From positions 1 to 54,065 of the forward strand of contig LMZR01000068.1 in assembly GCA_001567105.1 (NCBI GenBank): a stretch of DNA of 54,065 bases, read 5' to 3'. This DNA comes from Chloroflexi bacterium OLB14. GTDB taxonomy: Bacteria > Chloroflexota > Anaerolineae > Anaerolineales > Villigracilaceae. Under the pieces are notes generated by a model. It was not told the origin of the DNA and ran no database searches. It was given only the letters and a program-made list of their open reading frames with translations. The position numbers were made by a program, and so were the translations under genes. Below are positions 26,901 through 34,931 of this stretch, piece after piece; the stretch's first letter is position 1, and the number at the start of each line of letters is the position of its first letter.

Positions 26901-29900
26901 AAGCACAGATGGGCAATTGATAGGTTTAATTAGCTTAGATTCTCCCTCTAATGGATTAAGACCAGATATTGCAACGATTGAAGCAATTGAAGCGTTTGCT
27001 TCGCAAGCGACATTATTACTTGGTAATATGCTTCGCCAAAATGACTTGCGCACCCGCATGGAATCCTTATCATCGGCACTAAACCGCCAACAAAAATTAT
27101 TAGATGTTGCCAAAAATGATTTGCCAATTCTTTTGCGTAAAGACCTTGAACAAACAATCTCTTTACATAATTTAGACCGTCGCGCACAACGCGTGCGGGC
27201 TGGTTTAGCTATTACCGAATCAGTTAGCCGTCAATTGGATGCACACTCTGCATTGTTAGCACTTGGGCGCGAAACTTTAACACAATTAGGTATGGCAGTT
27301 GCATTAATTGCCGAAAACACTCCCGAAGGACCGCGCTTAATACACATCTTGGGGAGCTTGCCACGTTCAACCAATGTAGAAGCCTTATTTGGTCAGCGTA
27401 ACCCACTCCGTGCCATCTTACAAAGTCCGCAGATGGTTTTAATTTCTAACTTAGATGAAAATGACGAATGGCGCGATTCATCGTTGCTTAGTTCGCTACG
27501 TGCAAAAGGTGTAATTTGCTTACCAATTTTGGTCGAAAATAAACCAGTAGCGGCTATATTAGCAACCAGCCCAGAACCTTTACAAACTTTTACAGATGAA
27601 GATCGCCAAGTTTATGCTCAAATTTCGCAACAAACTTCATTAATATTACAAAATATTAAACTGCTAGACCAAACGCGTCGCAGGTTAGATGAAGTTAATC
27701 TATTGCTTGATTTCAGTCACCAACTATCAGGTATGGAAACTGATGCGATTATCAAATCTTTGCTAGATAGCGCTAGAAGAGTTATCCAAACAGCACATGC
27801 GGGGGCTGTCTTGGTTTGGAATTCAAAAAACGAAACACTTACCCCACGTGCAGTATCAGGTTATGCAGATAATGAAAGCATGATGAAAATTCACTATCGG
27901 CTGGGCGAGGCTTTGCCCGGAAATACCTTTATGAATAAACGCGCCCGCCGTATAGATGAAATTAATTTTGTCCGTGATTACAACCTAACCGCAGAAAACA
28001 TTTCACATTACCGCCAAGCTACAGGAGGGCGTTTGCCTGTTTCTTCTTTGATGGTACCAATTGTATCTAATGAACAAAATTTAGGCTTGTTAATATTAGA
28101 TAACTTTAACACCACCAGTGCATTCCGTAGCGAAGACGAAGCCTTACTAACATCTCTTGCTCAGCAAGTTGCCCTATCAATGGATAACTTGCGCCTTGTG
28201 AGAGATACACAAGAACGCGCAGGTCAACTGCAAGCTCTTAATAGCGCCTCTGCTTCGCTGACCTCCAGCTTGAGTAGTGACCAGCTAGTTAATACCTTAC
28301 TTGACCAGCTTTTGCCAATCTTACCGTATGACACTGCTACATTATGGTTGCGCGAAAGAGACCGCCTAACTGTTGTTGCTACGCGTGGTTTTTCAGATGT
28401 TGAACAGAGGCAAGGCTTATCTATTGCTGTGGCAGATAGCGCCTTATTCAAAGAAATGGGGCAGACAGGACAACCCATTCTCGTTAAAGATGTCCGTGAA
28501 GACCCACGCTTCCCACCAGTAGAGTCACCACGACTATCTTGGTTGGGCATTCCATTAATCTCTAAAGGTGAAATGGTAGGCGTATTAGCAGTAGAAAAAT
28601 GGCAAGCAAATTACTTTACCCGAGAACAAGTACAAGTTGGTTTAACATTTGCCAGCCAGTCGGCTGTATCACTAGATAATGCTCGTTTATATGAAGATAG
28701 TGTAAAACGCGCTACCGAACTAGACCAACGTTCTGAACGTTTAACAACCCTCAATCGCTTTACCTCTGCTTTAACGCGTTCGCTAGATACAGAACAAATT
28801 TTGAATTTAACAGCTGAAGAATTGCTCAAAGGTTTAAACGCTAGTCGCGTCTCAGTTGTGACATTCGAACGTGGTCAAGCTCTTTGGAAAATTGCTACAC
28901 CTCGTATTCGCGCCAAATTACCACGCATATTGCCAGATGCCCCCATCTTTAGTCGTTTGCGCGAATCTCTTGGCATATTCAATACAGATAATATCCGCAA
29001 TGAACCAGACTTACACTCGATTGCTGATATGTTTAGTGAAAGCACAACTGCTTTGCTTGTCTTGCCTCTTGCTCCAAGCCACCAGTTGCTAGCTTTGCTG
29101 TTTGTTCAAATGGAAGGGGAAGCACGTTTCAGTGTAAACGAATTAGAAATTGCGCGCACCATTACCAATCAAGGCACCATTGCCCTTGAAAATGCACAAC
29201 TGTATCAATCTTCTGTGCGTACAGCGCGGCGTTTTTCAGTGCTTAATGAAACAAGTTCATTAATTAGCAGTAGCTTCGAATCGGAACAAATTTACGCCTC
29301 TGTTCACCATGCCGCAGAGCGTCTTATGCCATTAGATACATTCGTCATTACCTTGCTTGATGTTGATAAGAATGAAATTGACCCCGTTTACTTAGTAGAA
29401 CGTGGAAAACGCTATTATGGTGAACGCGTGCCATTTGGTAAAGGTATGAGCAGTGAAGTTATTTCATCTGGCAAACCTTTACTAATATCAAGCACTACTT
29501 CTATCTCAGATATAGAAGCTACCACCTTTGGAGATACAGAAGAAAACGAAGTGCAATCTATTGTGGCAGTGCCTATGATTGTAGGTGGCAAGGCTTTAGG
29601 TATGCTTTCTGCTCAAAGTTATTTGGTAGATATATATACCGATGAAGATATGCAAATTTTAGGTACGTTAGCAAACCAAGCTATTGTTGCAATTCAAAAT
29701 GGACGTTTGTTTGCTCAAACTCAAAAACTAGTCAATGAGCAAGAAGCTAATGTGGCTGAGCGTACTGCCCAATTGAACCAAGAAAAGCAAAATACCGATA
29801 CATTGCTGCGCATCCTCACTGAAGTTTCATCTAGTTTAGACCTAGATCGCACCTTAAACCGTACATTGTCATTGCTAAATGATACTTTAGGCGCAGAACA

Positions 29901-31404
29901 GGGTACCATACTATTGGTTAACCCAGAAGATAACTTGTTGCACTACCGTGCAGGCTATGGATATATGTCTGATCGTGTTAACCCAAGCGCACGTTCCTTC
30001 ACACTAAAAATTGGAGAAGGCTTGGCAGGCTGGGTCGTTAAACATCGTGAGGCGGTCTTAGTTGGAGATTTGCATCAAGATGCCCGCTGGGTACAAAGTG
30101 ATGCCTCCGGGCAAGACCATAGAAGTGCAATAGTTACCCCCATGATGGTTAGTGAAGATGCTATTGGTGTGTTGATGGTTTTTCACCGTAAACCGAATTT
30201 CTTCAACACCGAAATGTTGAACTTGGTCAAAGCCATTGCTGCTCAAGTTTCAGTGGCAATTAATAATGCCAATTTATACGAACTGATTCGTGACCAAGCA
30301 GAAAGACTCGGCACCATGTTACGCAAAGAGCAAGTTGAAGCTAGCCGCTCACAAGCTATTTTGGAAGCTGTAGCCGATGGCGTACTTGTAACAGGTGCCG
30401 ACAATCACATTACATTTGTAAACTCATCTACTGTTCGAATTTTAGAAGTAGATGAAGCCCGGCTACTTGGAAGCCCACTTGATATGTTTGCAGGCTTAGC
30501 AGGAAAGTGGATCGAAACAATTGCCCGTTGGTCTGCTGACCCATCTTCATATCAGCAAAATGAAATGTACGCAGAACAACTCACCTTAGAAAATGGACGT
30601 ATCGTGTTAGTGCATCTTGCGCCAGTAATTTTACAAAACGATTTCCTCGGTACAGTTTCTATCTTCCGCGATATTACCCGTGAAGTAGAAGTAGATCGCT
30701 TGAAATCTGAATTTGTGGCAACGGTTAGCCACGAACTTCGCACACCTATGACCGCCATCAAAGGTTATGTTGATATTCTCACTATGGGTGCGGCAGGTGC
30801 ACTGAACGAAAACCAAATGCATTTCTTAGACGTTGTGCGCAATAACATAGTCCGACTAAACATCCTAGTGAATGATTTGTTAGATATTTCTCGTATCGAA
30901 TCAGGCAAAGTCACATTAAACAATCGCTCCGTCAACTTATACGAAATTGCTGAAGAAGTCATTACCGAAACCTTACGACGCTCACAAGCCGAAAATAAAC
31001 CCATGGCACTTTCAGTAGATGCCCCCAAAAACTTACCCCATGTGATTGGCGATACAGATCGTGTTCGTCAAATATTAAACAATCTAGTTAACAATGCCTA
31101 TAACTACACCCCTGCAAATGGCACCATCCATGTCAACATCCACCAAGAAAATGGAAACCTACAAGTAGATGTACAAGATAATGGCATTGGCATTAAACCA
31201 ACAGACCAAGAACGCCTCTTCGAACGTTTCTACAGAGGTGAAGACCCTCTAGTTTTGGCTACCCCCGGAACAGGTTTAGGCTTACCTATTGTTCGTCAAC
31301 TGGTCGAAATGCACAACGGCAAATTATGGATGACAAGCACAGGCATCCCTGGCGAAGGAAGCGTTTTTTCCTTCACCTTGCCTATAGAAAAAATTGGAGA
31401 ATAA
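23992..31404 (+). CDS. Giant hybrid-sensor histidine kinase with about 11 GAF domains
   Basis: 2470 residues with no frameshift. In order: one N-terminal membrane helix (about 5-27); a PAS-like domain (45-130); about eleven GAF domains ending near 310, 490, 665, 825, 1015, 1225, 1400, 1570, 1740, 1910 and 2100, recognised by repeated linkers such as QVAVALRNAKLYEDE; a PAS domain (about 2120-2230); HisKA with phospho-His 2247 in SHELRTP; HATPase with N box near 2360, DNGIGI and GTGLGLPI. GAF domains bind small ligands or act as relays; no phytochrome-type Cys is evident. A single-domain receiver starts on the next base, so it probably takes the phosphate. Confidence 0.95.
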   Translation: MFPGFGISLLIAGLVVVALAWLTLRMMPRMQATQQSSLLSQNFSESIQSKDAVLLLQPGGRVEYLSKPARDVFGLRENETYDLERLARYVRPSSDFLDVCSTPSSKLVSINGKLVELISYEVPGTYPAMLVALRSKENSGALEKHGANTNEILQIATQFSNSIASSLDLSTTVTSILSNIGKLVPSDVLELKIWDAERKALIPHRNRLTTTGSLISTTGSLTQSQFGNLTQHIVDKKTPLLVENVRASEFVNGELVSVQSYLGIPLTAGEDLIGTLEAGQLSTGAFGQYDLDLLVLISGQVAVALRNAKLYEDEQRRRAELTGLANLNQSLASVRDMQDIFTRLVESILPLFQVEIVGFLLYDEDKRILEGKNPFHGLPAQVVEIYRTNITADSPADKIIASQQPIITQNAMTDESWNALGLADVATAASLRDNALIPLLSSGHMLGYLQIGHHIRNSNAFNQEEIRLMNIVANQAAAVIENVLLVQQARGRALRADALRRISNLSASSATLNEILKYSIQELARLLQADSGAIFLVDEVRGVLSLSRESTYGVPTDISNDFSEMFIDDPNYRHSVSGSRKTFFSGRISADRRILPAYRQITNALKLESAIVVPLIVRDRSVGELMLGSNKVNHFNPFDLQIVTTAAGQIASVIETADLLNQTDVSLRKRVDQLSAITRVNKELGISLDMKHLLQVVHNEALQLSQADVASVLLFDAKNDLSSPHIQQVIGQEHQPNLNSAEQTAIKDNEPFIISDFIRDGIYPPYDGARSGIVLPIIYHSQALGLINVYANQANFFTTDTAELMQMLAGQVGVALSNAQRYQTEKRRSELVGRRSETLVRLTDVSYNLGNDQPLDQALQMIARALREVTAFRVVVISVLDEDKEHLRRVVTMGLSQETANELLARRQPVKALQQLMRPDFKISHSFLIPADQVPLVSPDLHTIVLDEYTTQSKEDTAWHPEDLFLIPLESTDGQLIGLISLDSPSNGLRPDIATIEAIEAFASQATLLLGNMLRQNDLRTRMESLSSALNRQQKLLDVAKNDLPILLRKDLEQTISLHNLDRRAQRVRAGLAITESVSRQLDAHSALLALGRETLTQLGMAVALIAENTPEGPRLIHILGSLPRSTNVEALFGQRNPLRAILQSPQMVLISNLDENDEWRDSSLLSSLRAKGVICLPILVENKPVAAILATSPEPLQTFTDEDRQVYAQISQQTSLILQNIKLLDQTRRRLDEVNLLLDFSHQLSGMETDAIIKSLLDSARRVIQTAHAGAVLVWNSKNETLTPRAVSGYADNESMMKIHYRLGEALPGNTFMNKRARRIDEINFVRDYNLTAENISHYRQATGGRLPVSSLMVPIVSNEQNLGLLILDNFNTTSAFRSEDEALLTSLAQQVALSMDNLRLVRDTQERAGQLQALNSASASLTSSLSSDQLVNTLLDQLLPILPYDTATLWLRERDRLTVVATRGFSDVEQRQGLSIAVADSALFKEMGQTGQPILVKDVREDPRFPPVESPRLSWLGIPLISKGEMVGVLAVEKWQANYFTREQVQVGLTFASQSAVSLDNARLYEDSVKRATELDQRSERLTTLNRFTSALTRSLDTEQILNLTAEELLKGLNASRVSVVTFERGQALWKIATPRIRAKLPRILPDAPIFSRLRESLGIFNTDNIRNEPDLHSIADMFSESTTALLVLPLAPSHQLLALLFVQMEGEARFSVNELEIARTITNQGTIALENAQLYQSSVRTARRFSVLNETSSLISSSFESEQIYASVHHAAERLMPLDTFVITLLDVDKNEIDPVYLVERGKRYYGERVPFGKGMSSEVISSGKPLLISSTTSISDIEATTFGDTEENEVQSIVAVPMIVGGKALGMLSAQSYLVDIYTDEDMQILGTLANQAIVAIQNGRLFAQTQKLVNEQEANVAERTAQLNQEKQNTDTLLRILTEVSSSLDLDRTLNRTLSLLNDTLGAEQGTILLVNPEDNLLHYRAGYGYMSDRVNPSARSFTLKIGEGLAGWVVKHREAVLVGDLHQDARWVQSDASGQDHRSAIVTPMMVSEDAIGVLMVFHRKPNFFNTEMLNLVKAIAAQVSVAINNANLYELIRDQAERLGTMLRKEQVEASRSQAILEAVADGVLVTGADNHITFVNSSTVRILEVDEARLLGSPLDMFAGLAGKWIETIARWSADPSSYQQNEMYAEQLTLENGRIVLVHLAPVILQNDFLGTVSIFRDITREVEVDRLKSEFVATVSHELRTPMTAIKGYVDILTMGAAGALNENQMHFLDVVRNNIVRLNILVNDLLDISRIESGKVTLNNRSVNLYEIAEEVITETLRRSQAENKPMALSVDAPKNLPHVIGDTDRVRQILNNLVNNAYNYTPANGTIHVNIHQENGNLQVDVQDNGIGIKPTDQERLFERFYRGEDPLVLATPGTGLGLPIVRQLVEMHNGKLWMTSTGIPGEGSVFSFTLPIEKIGE

Positions 31405-31779
31405 ATGGCACGAATTTTAATAGCAGAAGATGAACCCGATATCCGCGAACTGGTTGCTTTTACATTGCGATTTGCTGGGCATGAAGTTACCGCCACCTCA
31501 AATGGCGAAGAAGCACTACACAAAGCCAAAGAAATCACCCCTGATTTAATTCTCATGGATGTGCGCATGCCAAAGATGACAGGCTACGATGCATGCCGCG
31601 CCATGAAAGCCGATAACAACATCAAAGACATTCCAGTCGTATTCCTGTCTGCCAAAGGACAAGATTCCGAAATTCAAATTGGCTTAGAAGCAGGTGCAGA
31701 AGAATACCTACTTAAACCCTTTGCCCCAGATCAACTTGTAGAACGTGTTAAAGTAATTTTAGGAAAATTTGGAAAGTGA
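31405..31779 (+). CDS. Single-domain response regulator (CheY-like)
   Basis: 124 residues, receiver only. Acidic pair EDE (residues 8-10), phospho-acceptor Asp 52 (MDVRMPK), Ser in FLSAKGQ and Lys in LKPFAP are present. It begins directly after the kinase stop and is surely co-translated with it. With no output domain it likely relays phosphate or acts by protein contact. Confidence 0.94.
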   Translation: MARILIAEDEPDIRELVAFTLRFAGHEVTATSNGEEALHKAKEITPDLILMDVRMPKMTGYDACRAMKADNNIKDIPVVFLSAKGQDSEIQIGLEAGAEEYLLKPFAPDQLVERVKVILGKFGK

Positions 31780-31785
31780 TGTTAT

Positions 31786-31877
31786 GTCATTGCCAGTCTG
31801 TTGGTCGAGTAGCCCTGAGCGAACTTTGCGAAGGTGTATCAAGACCATAAAGACGAAGCAATCTCATCGTATATAAA
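31786..31877 (+). repeat. dispersed repeat of the GTCATTGC / GTCGAGTAG / GAAGCAATCT family
   Basis: Contains GTCATTGCCAGTC, GGTCGAGTAGCCCTGAGCG, AAGACCATAAAG and GAAGCAATCTCATCG; related to 2490-2652 and 33016-33076. Confidence 0.75.
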
Positions 31878-31897
31878 AGGTTAAACAAACTTATTCA

Positions 31898-32677
31898 ATG
31901 AGCGCAATAATTCTCGACGGTTCAATGGTGCATTACGAAGCCTTAGGTCGTGGCAGACCTATCATCTTCTTGCACGGCTGGGTCGGCTCATGGCGTTACT
32001 GGATCAACGCTATGCAAGTCGCATCCACCTCTTTTCGCGCTTATGCAATTGACCTCTTCGGCTTCGGCGATTCAACACACGATGCCATGCGCTACGCCTT
32101 AGATAAACAAGCCGAACTTATCAACAGTTTTCTAGACGAAATGGGTATTGGTAAAGTAGCCATTGTTGGACACGACCTAGGTGCCTTAGTAGGCTTATCC
32201 TTTTTAAAAAACCGCCCCGAAAGCGTAGACCGTGTTATGCTTATCAACTCCCCCATGGATTTTGCTTCATTAAATAGTAAGATGAAAACCTCTAGTAACC
32301 AAGAATTACTGGACTGGTTATCACCCAAAACACCCGAAGCGACATCTGCTCTGGCAGACGCTTCAAAAACGGACCCGAAAGCTGTTACTGCTTCGATAGA
32401 CAGTTTACAAGCTGATAACTTGTTCCCCAATATTCGCAATCTCGGTGTGCCATGTTTATTTGTCTATGGCTCAAATACACCTGCTATCACCGTCCCTAGC
32501 GAAGATAATTTACCAATGCACATGCACCAAATCAACTTAGATGGTTTGGGACATTTCCCCATGATAGATAACCCACCACAATTCAATCGCTTGCTAACTG
32601 ATTTCCTCGCACTTGATTCTGGCGAAAGCCCAAGAGACCTACAACTCAAAGAAGAATGGAAACGCAGAGTTCGTTAA
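31898..32677 (+). CDS. Alpha/beta hydrolase, paralogue of the 19229 gene
   Basis: 259 residues, intact. HGW oxyanion region, nucleophile position GHDLGA (Asp where a serine esterase has Ser, as in haloalkane dehalogenases and epoxide hydrolases), VYGSNT, and a late His in LGHFPM. Shares the opening HYEALGRGRPIIFLHGW with the frameshifted hydrolase at 19229 (GHSMGG, Ser), so the two flank the signalling cluster but differ in nucleophile. The different nucleophile suggests a different reaction. Upstream gap is a dispersed repeat. Confidence 0.85.
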   Translation: MSAIILDGSMVHYEALGRGRPIIFLHGWVGSWRYWINAMQVASTSFRAYAIDLFGFGDSTHDAMRYALDKQAELINSFLDEMGIGKVAIVGHDLGALVGLSFLKNRPESVDRVMLINSPMDFASLNSKMKTSSNQELLDWLSPKTPEATSALADASKTDPKAVTASIDSLQADNLFPNIRNLGVPCLFVYGSNTPAITVPSEDNLPMHMHQINLDGLGHFPMIDNPPQFNRLLTDFLALDSGESPRDLQLKEEWKRRVR

Positions 32678-32704
32678 TGTGGAATCCATCGGCTTGCCGA
32701 TGGA

Positions 32705-32829
32705 TTTTTTCTCGCTAACCTCGCCGTCCTCTTTAATTTGCTAACCTCGCCATCCTCTTTAATTTGCTCATCTCGCCGTCTCGGCGAGGTTTTTTAATTT
32801 GCTCATCTCGCCGTCCTCGGCGAGATGTT
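32705..32829 (+). repeat. tandem repeat of a ~27-base TTTAATTTGCT...CTCGCCGTCCTC unit
   Basis: Units with ACCTCGCC or ATCTCGCCGTC and TTTAATTTGC repeat about four times, with GGCGAGG and CGGCGAGAT pairing elements. The 410-base gap 32678-33087 holds this, a promoter, the riboswitch, a terminator and a dispersed repeat, but no gene. Confidence 0.8.
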
Positions 32830-32834
32830 TTTTC

Positions 32835-32863
32835 TTGACATTTCATATCCACAGTCATATACT
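32835..32863 (+). promoter_or_regulatory. consensus promoter of the thiamine operon
   Basis: TTGACA (32835-32840), 17-base spacer, TATACT (32858-32863). The predicted start near 32870 lies just ahead of the riboswitch. Confidence 0.85.
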
Positions 32864-32875
32864 CACATCACAACT

Positions 32876-32962
32876 GAACGGGGAGCCTGCCCTACAGGCT
32901 GAGAGGAGCGTACAACGCTCGACCCGCATTACCTGATCTGGTTCATACCAGCGGAGGGATTT
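32876..32962 (+). promoter_or_regulatory. TPP riboswitch (THI element)
   Basis: The element shows the GGGGAGCC start, conserved GCTGAGAGG, GACCC, ACCTGATCTGG and ATACCAGCGGAGGGA blocks in the right order and spacing. It binds thiamine pyrophosphate and represses in its presence. It lies between a consensus promoter and a hairpin terminator (32976-33008), upstream of thiN, thiB, thiP and thiQ, so control is probably by premature termination. Confidence 0.95.
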
Positions 32963-32975
32963 TTATATTTCAACC

Positions 32976-33008
32976 AACATCCTTCCCTGTGAAGGATGTT
33001 TTATTTTA
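32976..33008 (+). terminator. terminator downstream of the TPP riboswitch
   Basis: AACATCCTTC pairs with GAAGGATGTT around CCTGT and runs into TTATTTTA. Suitable as the expression platform of the riboswitch. Confidence 0.82.
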
Positions 33009-33015
33009 GATACAT

Positions 33016-33076
33016 GTCATTGCGAGGGCGATGGTCGAGTAGCGAAGCGTATCGAGACCAAGCCCGAAGCAATCTT
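33016..33076 (+). repeat. dispersed repeat GTCATTGCGAGGGCG ... GAAGCAATCTT
   Basis: Holds GTCGAGTAGCGAAGCGTATCGAGAC, an inverted repeat, inside GTCATTGC and GCAATCTT ends. Same family as 2490-2652 and 31786-31877. Confidence 0.8.
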
Positions 33077-33087
33077 AAACTAATTAT

Positions 33088-33747
33088 ATGTCTCGTATCA
33101 TCATCTTCGCCAACGGCGAACTACCAAACCTGCAAAAAGCCTCTGCATTGATAAAGCAAGATGACTTCATCATCTGTGCTGATGGTGGCACACGTCACGC
33201 CTTAGCCATGGGATTAACCCCACACGTCATCATCGGTGACATGGATTCATTACCAAAAAACTTTTCACCCTTCGACAATGCTCAGGGCAAGCTTTCAACC
33301 TTTGATGGTGAAGTAATTTTATATCCCAAAGACAAAAACGAAACCGACCTTGAACTTGCCATCAATCACGCCATCACCTTGCAACCTGATGAAATCATCA
33401 TACTTGGTGCATTAGGCGGAAGAATAGATCACACACTTGCAAATATTTCACTGCTTTCAACCTTTCAACCTTTCAACCTGAAACTCAGCGACGGGATAGA
33501 AGAAATTTCCCTATGCAAACACCAACTACAAGTTAAAGGCAGAAGCGGAGATGTCATCTCATTAATTCCCTATCAAGGAAATGTCGAAGGAGTCACCACG
33601 CAAAATTTAAAATGGAAATTAAATAACGAAACTTTATTTTTCAACAAAACACGTGGCATCAGCAACGAAATGACCGCCAATGTTGCCACAATATCAATTA
33701 CGAGCGGTTTGCTATTAATCGTTCATCAAATTTCGGTGGTCGAGTAG
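33088..33747 (+). CDS. thiN: Thiamine pyrophosphokinase
   Basis: 219 residues. Family motifs DGGTRHALAMGLTPHVIIGD (residues about 32-51), PKDKNETDLELAI and GALGGRIDHTLANI are intact; the enzyme pyrophosphorylates thiamine with ATP to give TPP. Two dispersed-repeat segments are in frame: SPFDNAQGKLSTFDG-coding bases (33268-33297) and an 8-base-period CTTTCAAC run (33454-33480). The stop TAG lies in another repeat (33736-33770). First gene after the TPP riboswitch, so intake and activation of thiamine are co-regulated. Confidence 0.92.
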   Translation: MSRIIIFANGELPNLQKASALIKQDDFIICADGGTRHALAMGLTPHVIIGDMDSLPKNFSPFDNAQGKLSTFDGEVILYPKDKNETDLELAINHAITLQPDEIIILGALGGRIDHTLANISLLSTFQPFNLKLSDGIEEISLCKHQLQVKGRSGDVISLIPYQGNVEGVTTQNLKWKLNNETLFFNKTRGISNEMTANVATISITSGLLLIVHQISVVE

Positions 33748-33770
33748 CGCGAAGCGCGTATCAAGACCAC
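33736..33770 (+). repeat. palindromic repeat GGTCGAGTAGCGC...GTATCAAGACC
   Basis: Inverted repeat overlapping the end of thiN; its TAG ends the gene. Related copies lie at 33016-33076, 52021-52062 and 52089-52135. Confidence 0.8.
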
Positions 33771-33790
33771 AACTTACTGGAGTTTATATA

Positions 33791-34857
33791 ATGAAACATC
33801 AATTACGCATTACGTATTACGGGTTACCAATTACCAATTACTTATTAATTATCTCTTTCCTCTTTCTTCTTTCCTCCTGCACCTCACAACCAAAACACTA
33901 ACTATCATGACACACGATTCATTTGCCATATCAGAAGATGTGATTGCACAATTTGAAACTGAAAATAATATTGACGTTGTATTTTTACAAAGCGGTGACG
34001 CAGGCTCTATGCTCAACAAAGCTATCCTCGCTAAAGATGCACCATTAGCAGATATTTTATTCGGCGTGGATAATACATTTTTATCGCGTGCATTAGATGA
34101 AGAAATTTTTTGAAGCCTATCAATCACCTGTGTTGAATGAAATTGCACCTGAATTTATTTTAGATGAAACTTATCACGCCTTACCTGTTGATTATGGTGA
34201 TGTGTGCATCAATTACGATAAAAAAATATTTTTGCAGAAAATAATTTAACCTTACCCCAATCGTTTGAAGATTTAACCAAACCAGAATATAAAAATTTAT
34301 TAGTAGTGGAACATCCAGCCACATCATCTACTGGATTAGCATTTATGCTTGCCACACGCGCCTATTTTGGTGATGGCTTTTTAGATTACTGGAAACAATT
34401 GAAAGCAAATCAAGTTGTGGTGGTAGATGGTTGGGAAACAGCCTACTACACAAACTTCTCTGCATCTTCAGGTCAAGGTGACCAACCTTTGGTTGTATCG
34501 TATGCTTCTAGCCCTGTTGCAGAAGTTGTATTTGCATCCCAACCTTTGACTGAATCACCAACTGCATCGTTGGTATCAAATAGCATGTGTTTTCGTCAAA
34601 TTGAATTTGTTGGCATTCTCAAAAATGGACAAAATCGAAACCTTGCTGAAAAGTTTATAGATTTTATGTTAAGCAAAACTTTTCAAGAGGATATGCCATT
34701 GAATATGTTTGTATATCCTGTCAATCAAACCGCTCAACTGCCTGAAGTGTTTATGCAACATGCTCAAGTTGTTGATAACCCATCTATTTTGCCTTATGAA
34801 GAAATCGCTACCAATCGCGAGTCATGGATTGAAGCATGGGTAGAGATAATGAAGTAA
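33791..34857 (+). CDS. thiB: Thiamine ABC transporter substrate-binding lipoprotein (three frameshifts)
   Basis: ATG 33791 behind TGGAG. Three one-base homopolymer changes (A run 33892-33895, T run 34106-34111, T run 34229-34233) split the frame; joined, about 355 residues result. A signal peptide with lipobox LLSSC is built from heptad-repeat codons ([14 protein letters not shown]). The mature part matches ThiB/Tbp[11 protein letters not shown] at the N-terminus, [17 protein letters not shown], a central [27 protein letters not shown] and an FVYPVN end. It binds thiamine outside the cell and passes it to ThiP. Operon and riboswitch support this. Confidence 0.87.
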
Positions 34858-34865
34858 AAATATAA

Positions 34866-34926
34866 TCGCAGAGGCGCTGAAAACGCGGAGAAAATATACT
34901 CTGTGAACTCTGCGCCTCTGCGGTAT
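34866..34926 (+). repeat. inverted repeat CGCAGAGGCGC / GCGCCTCTGCG
   Basis: Arms near 34867-34877 and 34912-34922 pair across a spacer with CTGTGAACTC; similar to the CCACAGAGGCCACAGAG sequence at 43556-43680. Confidence 0.75.
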
Positions 34927-34931
34927 TTCTT

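Noticed and set aside
32705..32829. CRISPR array
   Set aside because: Units are contiguous with no unique spacers of constant length, and no cas gene is in the window.
33016..33076. Insertion sequence
   Set aside because: Too short and without transposase; kept as dispersed repeat.
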